The notes under the pieces are model-generated. The model was not told the origin of the DNA. It saw only the letters and a list, made by a program, of their open reading frames with translations, and ran no database searches. The position numbers and the translations under genes were made by a program. A stretch of DNA of 64,000 nucleotides from Panulirus ornatus. Taxonomy: Eukaryota > Arthropoda > Malacostraca > Decapoda > Palinuridae. Below, piece by piece: positions 12,751 through 24,817 of the stretch; positions within the stretch are counted from its first letter, which is position 1; every line of letters begins with the position of its first letter. The stretch covers positions 6,246,572 through 6,310,571 of the forward strand of contig NC_092262.1 in the NCBI RefSeq assembly GCF_036320965.1. The letters are read 5' to 3'.

Positions 12751-13586
12751 ACAAGGAAGGCTTCCACCAACCACTCAGCCTGTCTACACACTTCACGTAC
12801 TCCATTCCACCGTCCACTCTACACAAGCGTTCACAAGTGTGTAAACACAATGTTTATCCTCCTCCTGTATTCACACTCGACACCTCTCGTAGAATTTGAT
12901 GAACTTCCAGTACGATACTCAGTACGCCTTGGAAACCATTCTCAGGATTTGGTGACGTCTCAATACGAAACTCGATCCCTTGACCTTCCATTGTCACCCA
13001 TTCAGTCGGTCTGCGACACCAGGTCACATCTTATATCAACAGGTCACCCATGTGGAATTCCATGGGTTGGGTCTATTGTCCGACTTACACCAGAAGGGGT
13101 TGGTTAAGACGGAGCGTTAGAAATGGCGTTCCTCATAATTATCTGGTGTAGTCACAGACTACTATTACCAGTTCGATGTAATTTCAAACCGTTTTGATAG
13201 TCATGCCATCATGACGATCATTTATCCGAATTCGATGTGGACTTCAGGTGGGGTATTGATTACGTAGGCACGTCTGGCTTTTGAAGTTCCTTGAAGGAGG
13301 AGTCTATTGGACCTGCGACTCTATACTCTATGAAGCCTCTGAATGAGTCTGATAGACCAGCTACGCTCTGAAGTCCCTTGAAGGAACTGTGGATGTCATC
13401 CCATCCGGATCGAGATACAAGCCTCGTAGTGTTCGCTACAGAAGCTCGGAGGAACGCCACGCTTAACGCTTACCTTGAACTGCCCACTGGAGCCCTCACA
13501 CTCGCTCACACTACAATGCATCTTCTGTTTCCTTACTCCTAAGCATGTAGAACGCAGTTCTTTCTAACAAAATGGAGTTTTAAGTA

Positions 13587-13587
<1 letters not shown>
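12751..13587. other. No convincing gene next to the ATTGGCT array
   Basis: An 85-codon ORF at 12850-13107 starts with a hydrophobic MFILLLYSH but shows no domain or splice support. A minus-strand ORF at 13260-13460 lies in the GAAGTTCCTTGAAGG repeat. Confidence 0.45.
13278..13395 (+). repeat. Short diverged tandem repeat
   Basis: Three imperfect units of about 40-55 bp built on GAAGTTCCTTGAAGGA / GAAGTCCCTTGAAGGA with GAGTCT and (T)AGACC spacers. On the minus strand this gives a repeated SFK(G/E)LQ-like peptide in a 66-codon ORF that I do not regard as a gene. Confidence 0.5.

Positions 13588-13656
<69 letters not shown>
13588..13656 (+). repeat. (TA)n microsatellite
   Basis: Pure TA repeat leading into a family S copy. 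Confidence 0.95.
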
Positions 13657-13664
<8 letters not shown>

Positions 13665-13782
13665 TTCAAACTATTCGCCATTTCCCGCGTTAGCGAGGTA
13701 GCGTTAAGAACAGAGGACTGGGCCTTTTTCGGAATATCCTCACCTGGCCCCCTCTGTTCCTTCTTTTGGAAAATTAAAAAAA
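13657..13782 (+). repeat. Family S repeat, truncated copy after (TA)n
   Basis: From the T-run through CGCCATTTCCCGCGTTAGCG to the A-run near 13776-13784, where it stops and a copy of family P begins. Confidence 0.75.
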
Positions 13783-13935
13783 AACACGATGAGTTCCCAA
13801 GTGCACATTCGTGTAATAATCACATCATCAGGGGAGACAAGAGAGAAATATAAGTCAGTTGATATACATCGAAGGACGAAGTTAGGACGCCATTTGGTAA
13901 ACATGTGATTTTCTAAAACTCAGGAATATCTTGAT
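13783..13935 (+). repeat. Dispersed repeat, family P, copy 1
   Basis: CACGATGAGTTCCCAAGTGC and AATCACATCATCAGGGGAG recur at 18043-18102 in the same order and orientation. Directly after family S copy at 13657 and before (TA)n. Confidence 0.5.
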
Positions 13936-13956
13936 CACGCGCAAAATTGTGATCCC

Positions 13957-13959
<3 letters not shown>

Positions 13960-14033
<74 letters not shown>
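13960..14033 (+). repeat. (TA)n microsatellite before RTE copy A
   Basis: Pure TA repeat; RTE copy A starts at its last unit. Confidence 0.95.
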
Positions 14034-14036
<3 letters not shown>

Positions 14037-15008
14037 CGCTGATGATACAGCGCTGGTGGCTGATTCATGTGAGAAACTGCAGAAGCTGGTGACTGAGTTT
14101 GGTAAAGTGTGTGGAAGAAGAAAGTTAAGAGTAAATGTGAATAAGAGCAAGGTTATTAGGTACAGTAGGGTTGAGGGTCAAGTCAATTGGGAGGTGAGTT
14201 TGAATGGAGAAAAACTGGAGGAAGTGAAGTGTTTTAGATATCTGAGAGTGGATCTGGCGGCGGATGGAACCATGGAAGCGGAAGTGGATCATAGGGTGGG
14301 GGAGGGGGCGAAAATTCTGGGGGCCTTGAAGAATGTGTGGAAGTCGAGAACATTATCTCGGAAAGCAAAAATGGGTATGTTTGAAGGAATAGTGGTTCCA
14401 ACAATGTTGTATGGTTGCGAGGCGTGGGCTATGGATAGAGTTGTGCGCAGGAGGATGGATGTGCTGGAAATGAGATGTTTGAGGACAATGTGTGGTGTGA
14501 GGTGGTTTGATCGAGTGAGTAACGTAAGGGTAAGAGAGATGTGTGGAAATAAAAAGAGCGTGGTTGAGAGAGCAGAAGAGGGTGTTTTGAAGTGGTTTGG
14601 GCACATGGAGAGGATGAGTGAGGAAAGATTGACCAAGAGGATATATGTGTCGGAGGTGGAGGGAGCAAGGAGAAGAGGGAGACCAAATTGGAGGTGGAAA
14701 GATGGAGTGAAAAAGATTTTGTGTGATCGGGGCCTGAACATGCAGGAGGGTGAAAGGAGGGCAAGGAATAGAGTGAATTGGAGCGATGTGGTATACCGGG
14801 ATTGACGTGCTGTCAGTGGATTGAATCAAGGCATGTGAAGCGTCTGGGGTAAACCATGGAAAGCTGTGTAGGTATGTATATTTGCGTGTGTGGACGTATG
14901 TATATACATGTGTATGGGGGGGGGGGGGGTTGGGCCATTTCTTTCGTCTGTTTCCTTGCGCTACCTCGCAAACGCGGGAGACAGCGACAAAGTATAAAAA
15001 AAAAAAAA
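14034..15008 (+). mobile_element. RTE-like retrotransposon, copy A (5'-truncated at the FADD box)
   Basis: Starts inside LFADDTALVADS immediately after a (TA)n tract and keeps an open frame to 14805 (C-terminal RT region with LYGCEAW, KWFGHMER, RGRPNWRWKDG). The 3'UTR follows to an A-run at 14996-15009 and then (TA)n. Nearly identical in sequence to copies B, C, F, H and I. Confidence 0.85.
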
Positions 15009-15009
15009 A

Positions 15010-15028
15010 TATATATATATATATATAT
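15010..15028 (+). repeat. (TA)n tail of RTE copy A
   Basis: TA repeat after the A-run. Confidence 0.85.
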
Positions 15029-15394
15029 TATTTGACAACGTTATGCCCTGATACAGTTTCGCTAATCTTCAAGAGGACTGTTTAATGGCTGAGTGAGAAT
15101 GGGGCAAAGTTGGATGATATGACACAGGGGACTGCATGAGAGCGCGGGTCAGCCAAGTATATGCCGGCATTGTAGAAGGGGAGGAAGAGGCGCCGCATCA
15201 GCGAGGATGGCGGCTTGAGGCACTCAAGAGGGGCGTTCAGCAACCACATTTTCCGGCGCCAGGGACAAGCCTGGCCGACGGCCCCGAGGGATCCACTGGC
15301 AAGGGGCATTTTACTCCACCACCCCAACAAGCTAAGCCTTGTGTGGTCACCTATAGACGTACTCCAGAGCTGCCTGTTTGCAACCACACACCGT

Positions 15395-15395
<1 letters not shown>

Positions 15396-15441
<46 letters not shown>
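15396..15441 (+). repeat. (AC)n microsatellite
   Basis: Pure AC repeat. Confidence 0.95.
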
Positions 15442-15443
<2 letters not shown>

Positions 15444-16701
15444 ACCTTCGAGCAACCAACATACTAGCATATAAATGACATCTATACCTCCTCCTGCCTA
15501 AAATGTGACACAGGGAAAATAGAACAACGGTTCTGTTCGGTTTTCTTGGCAAAAGATGTGCATATTCAGCAATTGTTTCTGAAGGCTTCCCAACATATCA
15601 CTCTTTTTATTTTTTGTATACGGCAGCAAAAACGAATGAGCGAGTGAGAGAGAGGTGGCAAGAGGAGGTGGAAGAGTAAGGAGGAATGAGGAGGTAATGA
15701 GAGAGGCTTGGCGAGACTTCTCTTCCAACAACTCGTGACTTTTGTATGTCATTAGCTAAGTAAGGAGAGATTACCCTTCCGCCTTACCTTACACCTTCCT
15801 CATCACCCACCCCAAGATTTCCGAAGTCGAAGGCCCCAGTCAAGGGCAGACGTGCCCATCGTGGCCACATAACAGCCATAATGTAAAAAGAAGTTACGAT
15901 ATAGAATCTAAAAATTTCTTACAATGGTGGAAAACCTATTTCTGAAAATTGCCCAGGTCGTACTTGTTACTAGGGGTAATTTTTTTTTCTTCCAAAGCTT
16001 AGCGATGAAGGGAAAGAAACAGATATCACAACGGCCCACCAAACTGGTGTTGCCAATCCCGCCACGTAACACACAGGTGACACAGTGGCCCGCTGGGTAT
16101 TATGTGGTCTAGTTGATGGTGGAGGCACGCAAACAGCCAGTTCTCTAGAGCAGAAACAACAGTAATATCTTCTTAAACGGGAGAGAGAGAGAGGGAACCA
16201 ACACCGTGGCGTTGCGCACGCGCAAGTTTTGAGCCTTGACTAGAACTGATAATTGGGGTTGTTTTAAACTCAACCCCATCAATGTATGTAGAGCTGGAAC
16301 CTCCATTTGGGTCAGGTCAGCGCTCCATACATGAACTCGATCCTTTGTATCACAAAAAGCCACTTGGACGAGAAGAGTTCTTGACATTTGAAGATAACTT
16401 CCAGTCGCTACTGACGTCTGAACTGACTGAATTCCTTGAAGAAGTAAGGTGACTGCTCACCAAAATGTATTGATTTGCCGATAGGGAAGACAGAACCAAA
16501 CCCAACAGATAGCGTCACCGAAACTTAAAATGTCATGGCCAACGCAGTTTGAAATACAAATATGCACCGACCCCGACATTTCATATTTCGTACTCCAGGA
16601 CATGTTTCCAGCCTGCAGCACCGAGGCTGCGCTACAATCAGAAGCAGGGGAAACGATCGACTCTCTCGCAGGAAGATACCCCAAAGGTGTGCTCCCTTTC
16701 T

Positions 16702-16703
<2 letters not shown>

Positions 16704-16771
<68 letters not shown>
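16704..16771 (+). repeat. (CT)n microsatellite
   Basis: Pure CT repeat. Confidence 0.95.
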
Positions 16772-16774
<3 letters not shown>

Positions 16775-16865
16775 AAATGGCGATGGTACTGCCTCGCCCA
16801 AAGTAATATTTTCTCCCTTGCGCTTGTCACAAACAGGGTAAGTCCAGTAGAATATATAGAGAAGG

Positions 16866-16937
16866 GGGCCAAGTGAGAATATTCCCTGAAAGGCTCAGTC
16901 CTCTGTTCTTAACGCTACCTCGTTAACGCGGGAAATG
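16866..16937 (-). repeat. Family S repeat, short antisense fragment
   Basis: CAGTCCTCTGTTCTTAACGC followed by CTACCTCGTTAACGCGGG, the core of the family on the opposite strand. Confidence 0.7.
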
Positions 16938-17357
16938 GCATCTCCCTTTTCACCGTAATGCTGTCCGTGGGTCAGGGAGGGGAAGGAGGGAGGGAGATCA
17001 AATCCAGGGCGAAAGGCGGAGGGTGAGGAGGTAAATGGCATCAGCAGGGAGGGAGATAAGGCCTCAAGCGACAGAGTGACTCGTCCCTCCCCCCATGTTT
17101 CTCATCCTTGCCAACCGCTTCCAGCGTGTCCCTCGCCTCACTCTACCCCCACCAGTTTAACAGTCGGTCGGTTCCTAGCGTGTGTTGTGTCCCGCGTGAG
17201 CCATGGTGGGCAGGAGGACACGGGTGGTAGCAGTGGCGACAGTAATAAGGACTTTTTTAAAATGGTCCCAGGATGCGACCAGCGTTGTGTACGAAAGGTG
17301 CAGATGATGCCTTGGTTGGGGTTCGTTCGCAGGTCCGGCTGTGGGAGCGAGGGAATA

Positions 17358-17361
<4 letters not shown>

Positions 17362-17410
<49 letters not shown>
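17362..17410 (+). repeat. (GT)n microsatellite
   Basis: Pure GT repeat. Confidence 0.95.
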
Positions 17411-17414
<4 letters not shown>

Positions 17415-17484
17415 AGAATGTCAGTAGATTCAGTGTTACGTGAAACAAGTAAAAGTAACAGCATCGTTAGCCGTGGTTGGGGAT

Positions 17485-17487
<3 letters not shown>

Positions 17488-17550
<63 letters not shown>

Positions 17551-17580
17551 GACAGCCACTGAAGTGCTGGTTCACTGCCC

Positions 17581-17658
<78 letters not shown>
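17488..17658 (+). repeat. Two adjacent (GA)n tracts and a G-run
   Basis: GA tracts at 17488-17549 and 17580-17658 separated by 30 bases, followed by a run of G to 17673. Long polypurine strand. Confidence 0.95.
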
Positions 17659-17665
<7 letters not shown>

Positions 17666-17792
17666 GGGGGGGCGGTATCAAGATACTTGAGTGAGTGACG
17701 TCGATAAGAGATCCACTTCACTGCGATTCTTCTCGAGTGGACACACCTTCCCAGGAATACCCCACTAACCATCCACCCACCCTATCCCCCTC

Positions 17793-17794
<2 letters not shown>

Positions 17795-17836
<42 letters not shown>
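17795..17836 (+). repeat. (CA)n microsatellite
   Basis: Pure CA repeat. Confidence 0.95.
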
Positions 17837-17837
<1 letters not shown>

Positions 17838-17929
17838 GATGCCGTATCATCTATAATCGTGATATATCCCCTTCAGTCAAACTTTTAATCCTTACGGAGC
17901 TCCCGCAGCTCTCAGGAAGCAGTCCACGT

Positions 17930-17933
<4 letters not shown>

Positions 17934-17993
<60 letters not shown>
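17934..17993 (+). repeat. (TA)n microsatellite
   Basis: Pure TA repeat. Confidence 0.95.
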
Positions 17994-17995
<2 letters not shown>

Positions 17996-18002
17996 TTGCG
18001 TT

Positions 18003-18100
18003 CAGTAATCACATTGATTCATTTTTTTATCCACGGGTAAATGAAACACGGTAAGTTCCTATGTGCACTTTCGTGTAATGATCACATCATCAGGGGAGAT

Positions 18101-18102
<2 letters not shown>
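18003..18102 (+). repeat. Dispersed repeat, family P, copy 2
   Basis: CACGGTAAGTTCCTATGTGC and GATCACATCATCAGGGGAG, followed by (TA)n. Also preceded by (TA)n at 17934-17993. Confidence 0.5.

Positions 18103-18103
<1 letters not shown>

Positions 18104-18180
<77 letters not shown>
18104..18180 (+). repeat. (TA)n microsatellite
   Basis: Pure TA repeat after a family P copy. Confidence 0.95.
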
Positions 18181-18183
<3 letters not shown>

Positions 18184-18366
18184 TTTTCCTCGCTGGGTAC
18201 GGCCTGAATCAGCACTATTGCAAATGTCAACAACTGAGCCAAGTTAAAGGGGTAAGTCAGGTCAAGCCGGGAAGTGGGTTGGCTGGGTTGTTTAAAGGGT
18301 TGAACCGTATTATACTGTGAAGCCATATGCTCATCAAGGTTTCTCAAAAACATCTGAAAGGAAAGG

Positions 18367-18368
<2 letters not shown>

Positions 18369-18443
<75 letters not shown>
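18369..18443 (+). repeat. (TA)n microsatellite
   Basis: Pure TA repeat before a family S copy. Confidence 0.95.
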
Positions 18444-18446
<3 letters not shown>

Positions 18447-18572
18447 TATACTATTCGCCATTTCCCGCATTAGCGAGGTAGCGTTAAGAACAGAGGACTG
18501 GGCCTTTGAGGGAATATCCTCATATGGCCCCCTTCTTTGTTCCTTCTTTTGGAAAATTAAAAAAAAAAAAAA
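18444..18572 (+). repeat. Family S repeat, truncated copy after (TA)n
   Basis: ACTATTCGCCATTTCCCGCA to an A-run at 18559-18571; preceded by a (TA)n tract at 18369-18443. Confidence 0.75.
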
Positions 18573-18610
18573 GGAGAGGTGGTAATAAAACTGAGAAGTG
18601 TGTGGAGACA

Positions 18611-18879
<269 letters not shown>

Positions 18880-18919
18880 TGGACTCAGCGTTATGTATAA
18901 TGCATTATTGGTTGTGACC

Positions 18920-19056
18920 TTCCGGGGTGCCCGCCCACCGCCCTGGAGCCGCCCACCGACCTGGTCCCGCCCACCACCCTGGTGCCGCCCACCTCCCTAG
19001 GGCCGCCCACCACCCTGGTGCCGCCCACCTCCCTAGGGCCGCCCATCACCATGGTG
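18920..19056 (+). repeat. GC-rich 18-bp minisatellite
   Basis: About seven units of the type CCGCCCACCACCCTGGTG alternating with CCGCCCACCTCCCTAGGG, between a long (GA)n tract and an (AAT)n tract. Being a multiple of three it is open in several frames on both strands, but those peptides are not taken as genes. Confidence 0.85.
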
Positions 19057-19063
19057 TCGCCTA

Positions 19064-19115
19064 CAATAATAATGATAATAATAATAATAATAATGATAAT
19101 AATAATAATAATAAT
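19064..19115 (+). repeat. (AAT)n microsatellite
   Basis: AAT units with two ATG variants. Confidence 0.95.
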
Positions 19116-19260
19116 CCTTGTCATAAGGCACATTTAACCGTGACTTGTATATAAACAAAGGCGATATGACGTCACTTTCATGATGAAATTTTACGTTATT
19201 TGTAGTTTCATTAAAATCACATTTTTGTCTTTACCGGAAGATTCATCGTACAATCACCTG

Positions 19261-19262
<2 letters not shown>

Positions 19263-19340
<78 letters not shown>
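19263..19340 (+). repeat. (TA)n microsatellite
   Basis: Pure TA repeat before an antisense family S copy. Confidence 0.95.
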
Positions 19341-19344
<4 letters not shown>

Positions 19345-19577
19345 GGGGATAGGGGAGAAAGAATACTTCCCACGTGTTCCCTGCGTGTCGTAGAAGGCGA
19401 CTAAAAGGGGAGGGAGCGGGGGGCTGGAAATCCTCCCCTCTCCGTTTTTCTTTTTTTTTTTTTTCTTCCAAAAGAAGGAACAGAGAAGGGGGTCAGGTGA
19501 GGATATTCCCTCAAAGGCCCAGTCCTCTGTTCTTAACGCTACCTCGGTAACGCGGGAAATGGCGAATAGTTTGAAAA
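19341..19577 (-). repeat. Family S repeat, full antisense copy
   Basis: Starts CCCTGGGGATAGGGGAGA right after (TA)n and ends GGGAAATGGCGAATAGTTTG before a short (TA)n. The best complete example in this orientation. Confidence 0.8.
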
Positions 19578-20009
19578 TATATATATTACGTGAATATCAT
19601 GCCTTCCTTTTAAAGGCTTTCTTAATGGCACAAGGTCATAAGCAACACCGTATATAATGCCATTATAACACGGATCACTGATAGAGACACCACCCCTCTG
19701 TGATCGCTTGATTGCGGTATATATAATTTACGTGTCGTTTATACTTCCATTATGCTTGGAACCAAGTATATATACTTGTATTTTTAGGGGGGGGGGGAAC
19801 AAAGTGGAGATTCGAACCCTGGTAGCAATGATTATCTCCACTGGCCCGGAGGCCAATGAAGCCAGTCAGTCAGCCGACCTTAACTTAAGGCGAGGTATAT
19901 CATGAGCCAATCCACGCCCGCCGGTAATCTATATATATGGCTCACTCTTAATACCACATCGCCCGTGCTGTGGTGTTGGGGGAAACCTGGCGTGGCCTGA
20001 GTATTAGCG

Positions 20010-20129
<120 letters not shown>

Positions 20130-23100
20130 CTACAGATAACCACATAACCACATAACCACAACCCCCTCTCCCTCACAACCGCTTTTGAGTAGCACAACAC
20201 CCGACGTACACAATCCTTTTTACCTTCCTGCACTACATGATAAGCCCCCACCACCAGCACACCAATTATCAGGATAGAAATGTCACTGTGGACGTCGTGC
20301 GCGTCTTAGAAGGATGCTGAGAGAGAGGCACGGAAGTGAGGGTTTGAGCTGGAAATAATTTCCCTCCTCTATCAGTACCTTCCAAATTATTAGATAGTAC
20401 ACAAAGAACATAGGAAGGAATATGGATTATTTTTTTTCCCTTTAAGGTTCAGACCGGTCCAATGTGTAAAAACGTATCGATGGACCCTCTTCAATCTCTT
20501 GTCTGTGCACCTTATAATATTTCTTGGAGGACTACAGGCAATGTGTTGCATAGTCTTAGGCCCTGCATGTTCGAGGCATTCTAGGGGTAATCTTTTGGTC
20601 TTCCATGTCCGTCGTGTCAGCAGGGAGTAATTCTTTTATTATAAATCGGGAATCATTTCTTTTAGGATTCTCCATGCGTAAATAATGATACATACACCTC
20701 TCCCGTCAGTCGTTTCACAGGAATTCGGTTCCTTTCCCGGGTCATTACGAGCCGTGAAATGTATCTGCACACTATCTAACCCTGCTGCAGTGTCGCCTTC
20801 CGTGAAAGGTTTTGTTAATACTCATCCGTATTATATCTGTGAGAGAGTTAGTACCTTGAAATGCTTCATTATTGGGTTTAGTCCACACTTATCTTGAAGG
20901 TCCGCATGATCCACCCCAACACATTTTCAGACGCGTAGGTCTCTCAGTATGTTCCGTCCTGTCCCTGCACCACATATGTACAAGAGCAAATGCCTAGCAC
21001 GTCTGCAGCAAGCCCATAACAAACATACAGCAAGCGTAGAGCAAGTGTAGAACAAGGGGCCCTTACTCCTACCGCGTCGTCTCCCTGTCCCCTTTGGCCA
21101 CCATTTCCCCTTCGCTACCGGCACCCCAACAGCAGCAGTGAGCAGCAACACATTCCGTTGGAACATAATCACCGCGGAGATGGCCTCCAACCCCACTGGT
21201 AATCCCCCCCCTCTCCTTCCCCTCCACGTCAATATGAGGGGAGGTCTTCGTCCCGGCCTCACGCACTCCCCTCTCCTCCCTCCCACTCAACACCTCACCC
21301 CCCCCCACAAGGACAGCAGTCGGCCAACACTGCTGGCGGCGCAGGGGACGATGGCCAACACTTACGCCACAGATCAGGGGTCCATGAACGCCGTCGTATG
21401 TCCAAGGGTGTTCAGGGTGCTGAAAGCACTTGGACCCCTCCCAGCCCAGTCGAAAAGCGTCCCTTCTGAAGACGGTCCACTGTTAACCCGGCTGTGTTCA
21501 CATATGTTTACACAGGTATCAACAATTTGGTGTTTACAGACTCCGCTGTGTATGGCACAGTCGTAAGTACATATCATGTACTACTCACGGTTATGCTATA
21601 CAGAGTCCCGTCCGTTGTTTATGCCACCATCGTAAGTACATAACATACTACTCACGGTTATGCTGTATAGAGAGCCCCGTCTCTGGACACGCTATGTATA
21701 GCGTTGACAAAGGTCGTCACTTGGCCAGTTATAAACTGCTGCTTCCTGATGTACACATTTTATGTAGTGTGTACATTGAGAATAACAAAATGTCGGTAAC
21801 TTTGACGCGCTGTTTGAAAATATTATCAAATAACATGTTATTTCTACTGTTTGTAGATGCATGAGTTCATTTTATCCTTACGGAAACACGCAATTTAGAT
21901 GGCAGATAAACACCTTCACTATATACTTTCACTGTCTTACGAAAATAATATTTACATCGTTTATTAACCATAAACTAAAGTTGATTGACGTAAACATGTT
22001 GATATTCTATAATGTTACCCTCAGCAGCTGTGCAGTTTACATCAACGGATCAATTTCTATTGTCTTGCATAAGCATGCTACTTACAGAGCTCGCGAAGTC
22101 ATAAAAACTGTCATTACTCATGCTACCCAACCCCTCAATACTTATTCGAGGTAAAGATGAAATTTATATGGCTGATGCTTGGGGAAGACGTATTCACGGG
22201 CTCGACTTCTGGTTGCGTCATCGCTTCATGGTCAACCCAGCTGTTCATCCTAGGAACCGGTTTTTCGTTACCTTATTCTTAGTTACAATTTATGTTCCGG
22301 TTTTCATATAAATCTTGTGAACTTTCTTGATTCCGGAATGGCTTTCCTCAGCCATTTCTAAATAAACTGTCTTGGTCATCAATATTCACGCCAGTTACAG
22401 AAGAACTGGGAAGTAGGAAAGTAACACCAAAAATGGATTATATGTAAGCGATTAACAGGCATTTTCAGTCTTACAAAAAAATCTTACTTCAGAGGCTACT
22501 GATTTAGTGACTAGACTTTGCCGAGGTAGCGACCATGGATCAAAGCGATCATTTCATAGTGATAATGTGTACAAAAAAGTTCCCTCTGTACGTTCAGACG
22601 ACTTGATACACTATGGGCTTAAAATTTACAAAAGCGATATTCCCCCACGCCTTTGAAGCAAGGAACGATTAGGTGTCGGGCAATTAAATTATCTTCGCTC
22701 GTGGTCATTATTTTCTTTAATACTGAAGGCACCCTAAACTCATTTATTACATATCGCAACGCTCCAATCCCATATTTATCATATTTCAAAGCACCTTTAT
22801 TCTGTACTAAAGTCTTTAATCTTTATGAATGTCGTATTGTATGTTTTTATGTACACAGTTTGAATATAGGGCCATTATTCATTCAGTTATTAAAACATGA
22901 AAAAAAACACCGGTTACTATAACATTATTAAAAAAAAAAAGTGCCAGTAATATGATTTATGAGAAAGCTTCCGTGGCATCTCTTGGAAATGTCTACGACA
23001 CCCCGATGGGAATCACCTGAGCTACAATAATTAGCACTGTAGTAAACAAGTAAATAAAGTAGATTGCAAAGGTCGGCAGGTGTATGTCTGCGACCACCGG

Positions 23101-23667
23101 CCGTCGCCGAGAAAGTTGTGATGGGCGCAATCTTGGTCGGCAACAGGTTCACCGTCACTCCAACACTTGATCACGGGACTGTATCTGTTACAGTGACGTT
23201 TAAGTCTTTTGAGTTTTACCGTGACACCAGCACCAGTCGGGTTGGCCAGCCACCCGACACAAGCGAGCGTCGCGTCGGTCCGACGAAGTGTAGTACCGCC
23301 GGCAAGACGCGAAGCAAGACGCGGCGGCTGAGGTATACCGACCCTCTGACACAGCAGCTGCCTCCTCACTGGCCAACATCCCTTTAGTTCACCACGCGTC
23401 GACTCGCCTCCCCCGCACACACGGACACACAAACACACACCCTTCAGGAAAATCCACGCCTCCTCCGAGCACCCTCTTGCACTGTGCACCGCCCACTGCT
23501 TCACAGGTTGCCGTCCTACGTCAGGAATTTCCCGGAACATCCTTCACGTGAAAGCAGGTCACCTTGGAATCTCAGTGCAAGATGAGGAAAAACGAAATCA
23601 CCAGTAAACACTGAATATAGTACAATAAAAGTATATATAATTGTCTGAAGATGTAGTCAGGTTTATA
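20130..23667. other. No convincing gene
   Basis: ORFs of 119 codons (20927-21286, minus), 142 codons (21138-21566, plus) and 169 codons (23031-23540, minus) overlap one another and lack domain, splice or repeat evidence. 22200-22255 resembles part of a family T SINE. Confidence 0.5.
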
Positions 23668-23893
23668 TCCCTGGGGATAGGGGATTAAGAATACTTCCCA
23701 CGTATTCCCTGCGTGTCGTAGAAGGCGACTAAAAGGGGAGGGAGCGGGGGGCTGGAAATCCTCCCCTCTCGTTTTTTTTTTTTTTTTCCGAAAGAAGGAA
23801 CAGAGGGGGCCAGGTGAGGATATTCCAAAAAAGGCCCAGTCCTCTGTTCTTAACGCTACCTCGCTAACGCGGGAAATGGCGAATAGTTTAAAA
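23668..23893 (-). repeat. Family S repeat, antisense copy joined through (TA)n to RTE copy B
   Basis: Runs from CCCTGGGGATAGGGGATT to GGCGAATAGTTTAAAAG, then (TA)n, then RTE copy B. Confidence 0.78.
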
Positions 23894-23902
23894 GAAAAAA
23901 AG

Positions 23903-23903
<1 letters not shown>

Positions 23904-23962
<59 letters not shown>
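23904..23962 (+). repeat. (TA)n between family S copy and RTE copy B
   Basis: Pure TA repeat. Confidence 0.95.
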
Positions 23963-23965
<3 letters not shown>

Positions 23966-24817
23966 AATAAGAGCAAGGTTATTAGGTACAGTAGGGTTGA
24001 GGGTCAAGTCAATTGGGAGGTAAGTTTGAATGGAGAAAAACTGGAGGAAGTAAAGTGTTTTAGATATCTGGGAGTGGATCTGGCAGCGGATGGAACCATG
24101 GAAGCGGAAGTGGATCATAGGGTGGGGGAGGGGGCGAAAATCCTGGGAGCCTTGAAGAATGTGTGAAAGTCGAGAACATTATCTCGGAAAGCAAAAATGG
24201 GTATGTTTGAAGGAATAGTGGTTCCAACAATGTTGTATGGTTGCGAGGCGTGGGCTATGGATAGAGTTGTGCGCAGGAGGATGGATGTGCTGGAAATGAG
24301 ATGTTTGAGGACAATGTGTGGTGTGAGGTGGTTTGATCGAGTGAGTAACATAAGGGTAAGAGAGATGTGTGGAAATAAAAAGAGCGTGGTTGAGAGAGCA
24401 GAAGAGGGTGTTTTGAAATGGTTTGGGCACATGGAGAGAATGAGTGAGGAAAGATTGACTGAAAGGATATATGTGTTGGAGGTGGAGGGAACTAGAAGTG
24501 GGAGACCAAATTGGAGGTGGAAAGATGGAGTGAAAAAGATTTTGTGTGATCGGGGCCTGCACATGCAGGAGGGTGAAAGGAGGGCAAGGAATAGAGTGAA
24601 TTGGATCGATGTGGTATACCGGGGTTGACGTGCTGTCAGTGGATTGAATCAGGGCATGTGAAGCGTCTGGGGTAAACCATGGAAAGCTGTGTAGGTATGT
24701 ATATTTGCGTGTGTGGACGTATGTATATACATGTGTATGGGGGTGGGTTGGGCCATTTCTTTCATCTGTTTCCTTGCGCTACCTCGCAAACGCAGGAGAC
24801 AGCAGCAAAAAAGAAAA

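Larger units (their letters stand above)
15029..17361. other. No gene seen
   Basis: Holds microsatellites and a family S fragment listed separately. Longer ORFs here owe their length to AC or CT repeats. Confidence 0.55.

Noticed and set aside
12850..13107. 85-codon ORF with hydrophobic start downstream of the ATTGGCT array
   Set aside because: The hydrophobic stretch is short, no cleavage site or domain is evident, and no splice or conservation evidence exists.
14289..14829. Minus-strand ORFs of 111-158 codons over RTE copy A, repeated over the other RTE copies
   Set aside because: They are antisense shadows of the RT C-terminal region and recur with every copy of the element.
19786..19870. 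Possible tRNA gene on the minus strand (B-box GGGTTCGAATCT)
   Set aside because: No acceptor stem, D arm or anticodon arm could be paired; at most a tRNA-derived remnant.
23031..23540. 169-codon minus-strand ORF
   Set aside because: Overlaps a plus-strand ORF, contains an ACAC-rich segment and shows no domain or splice support.
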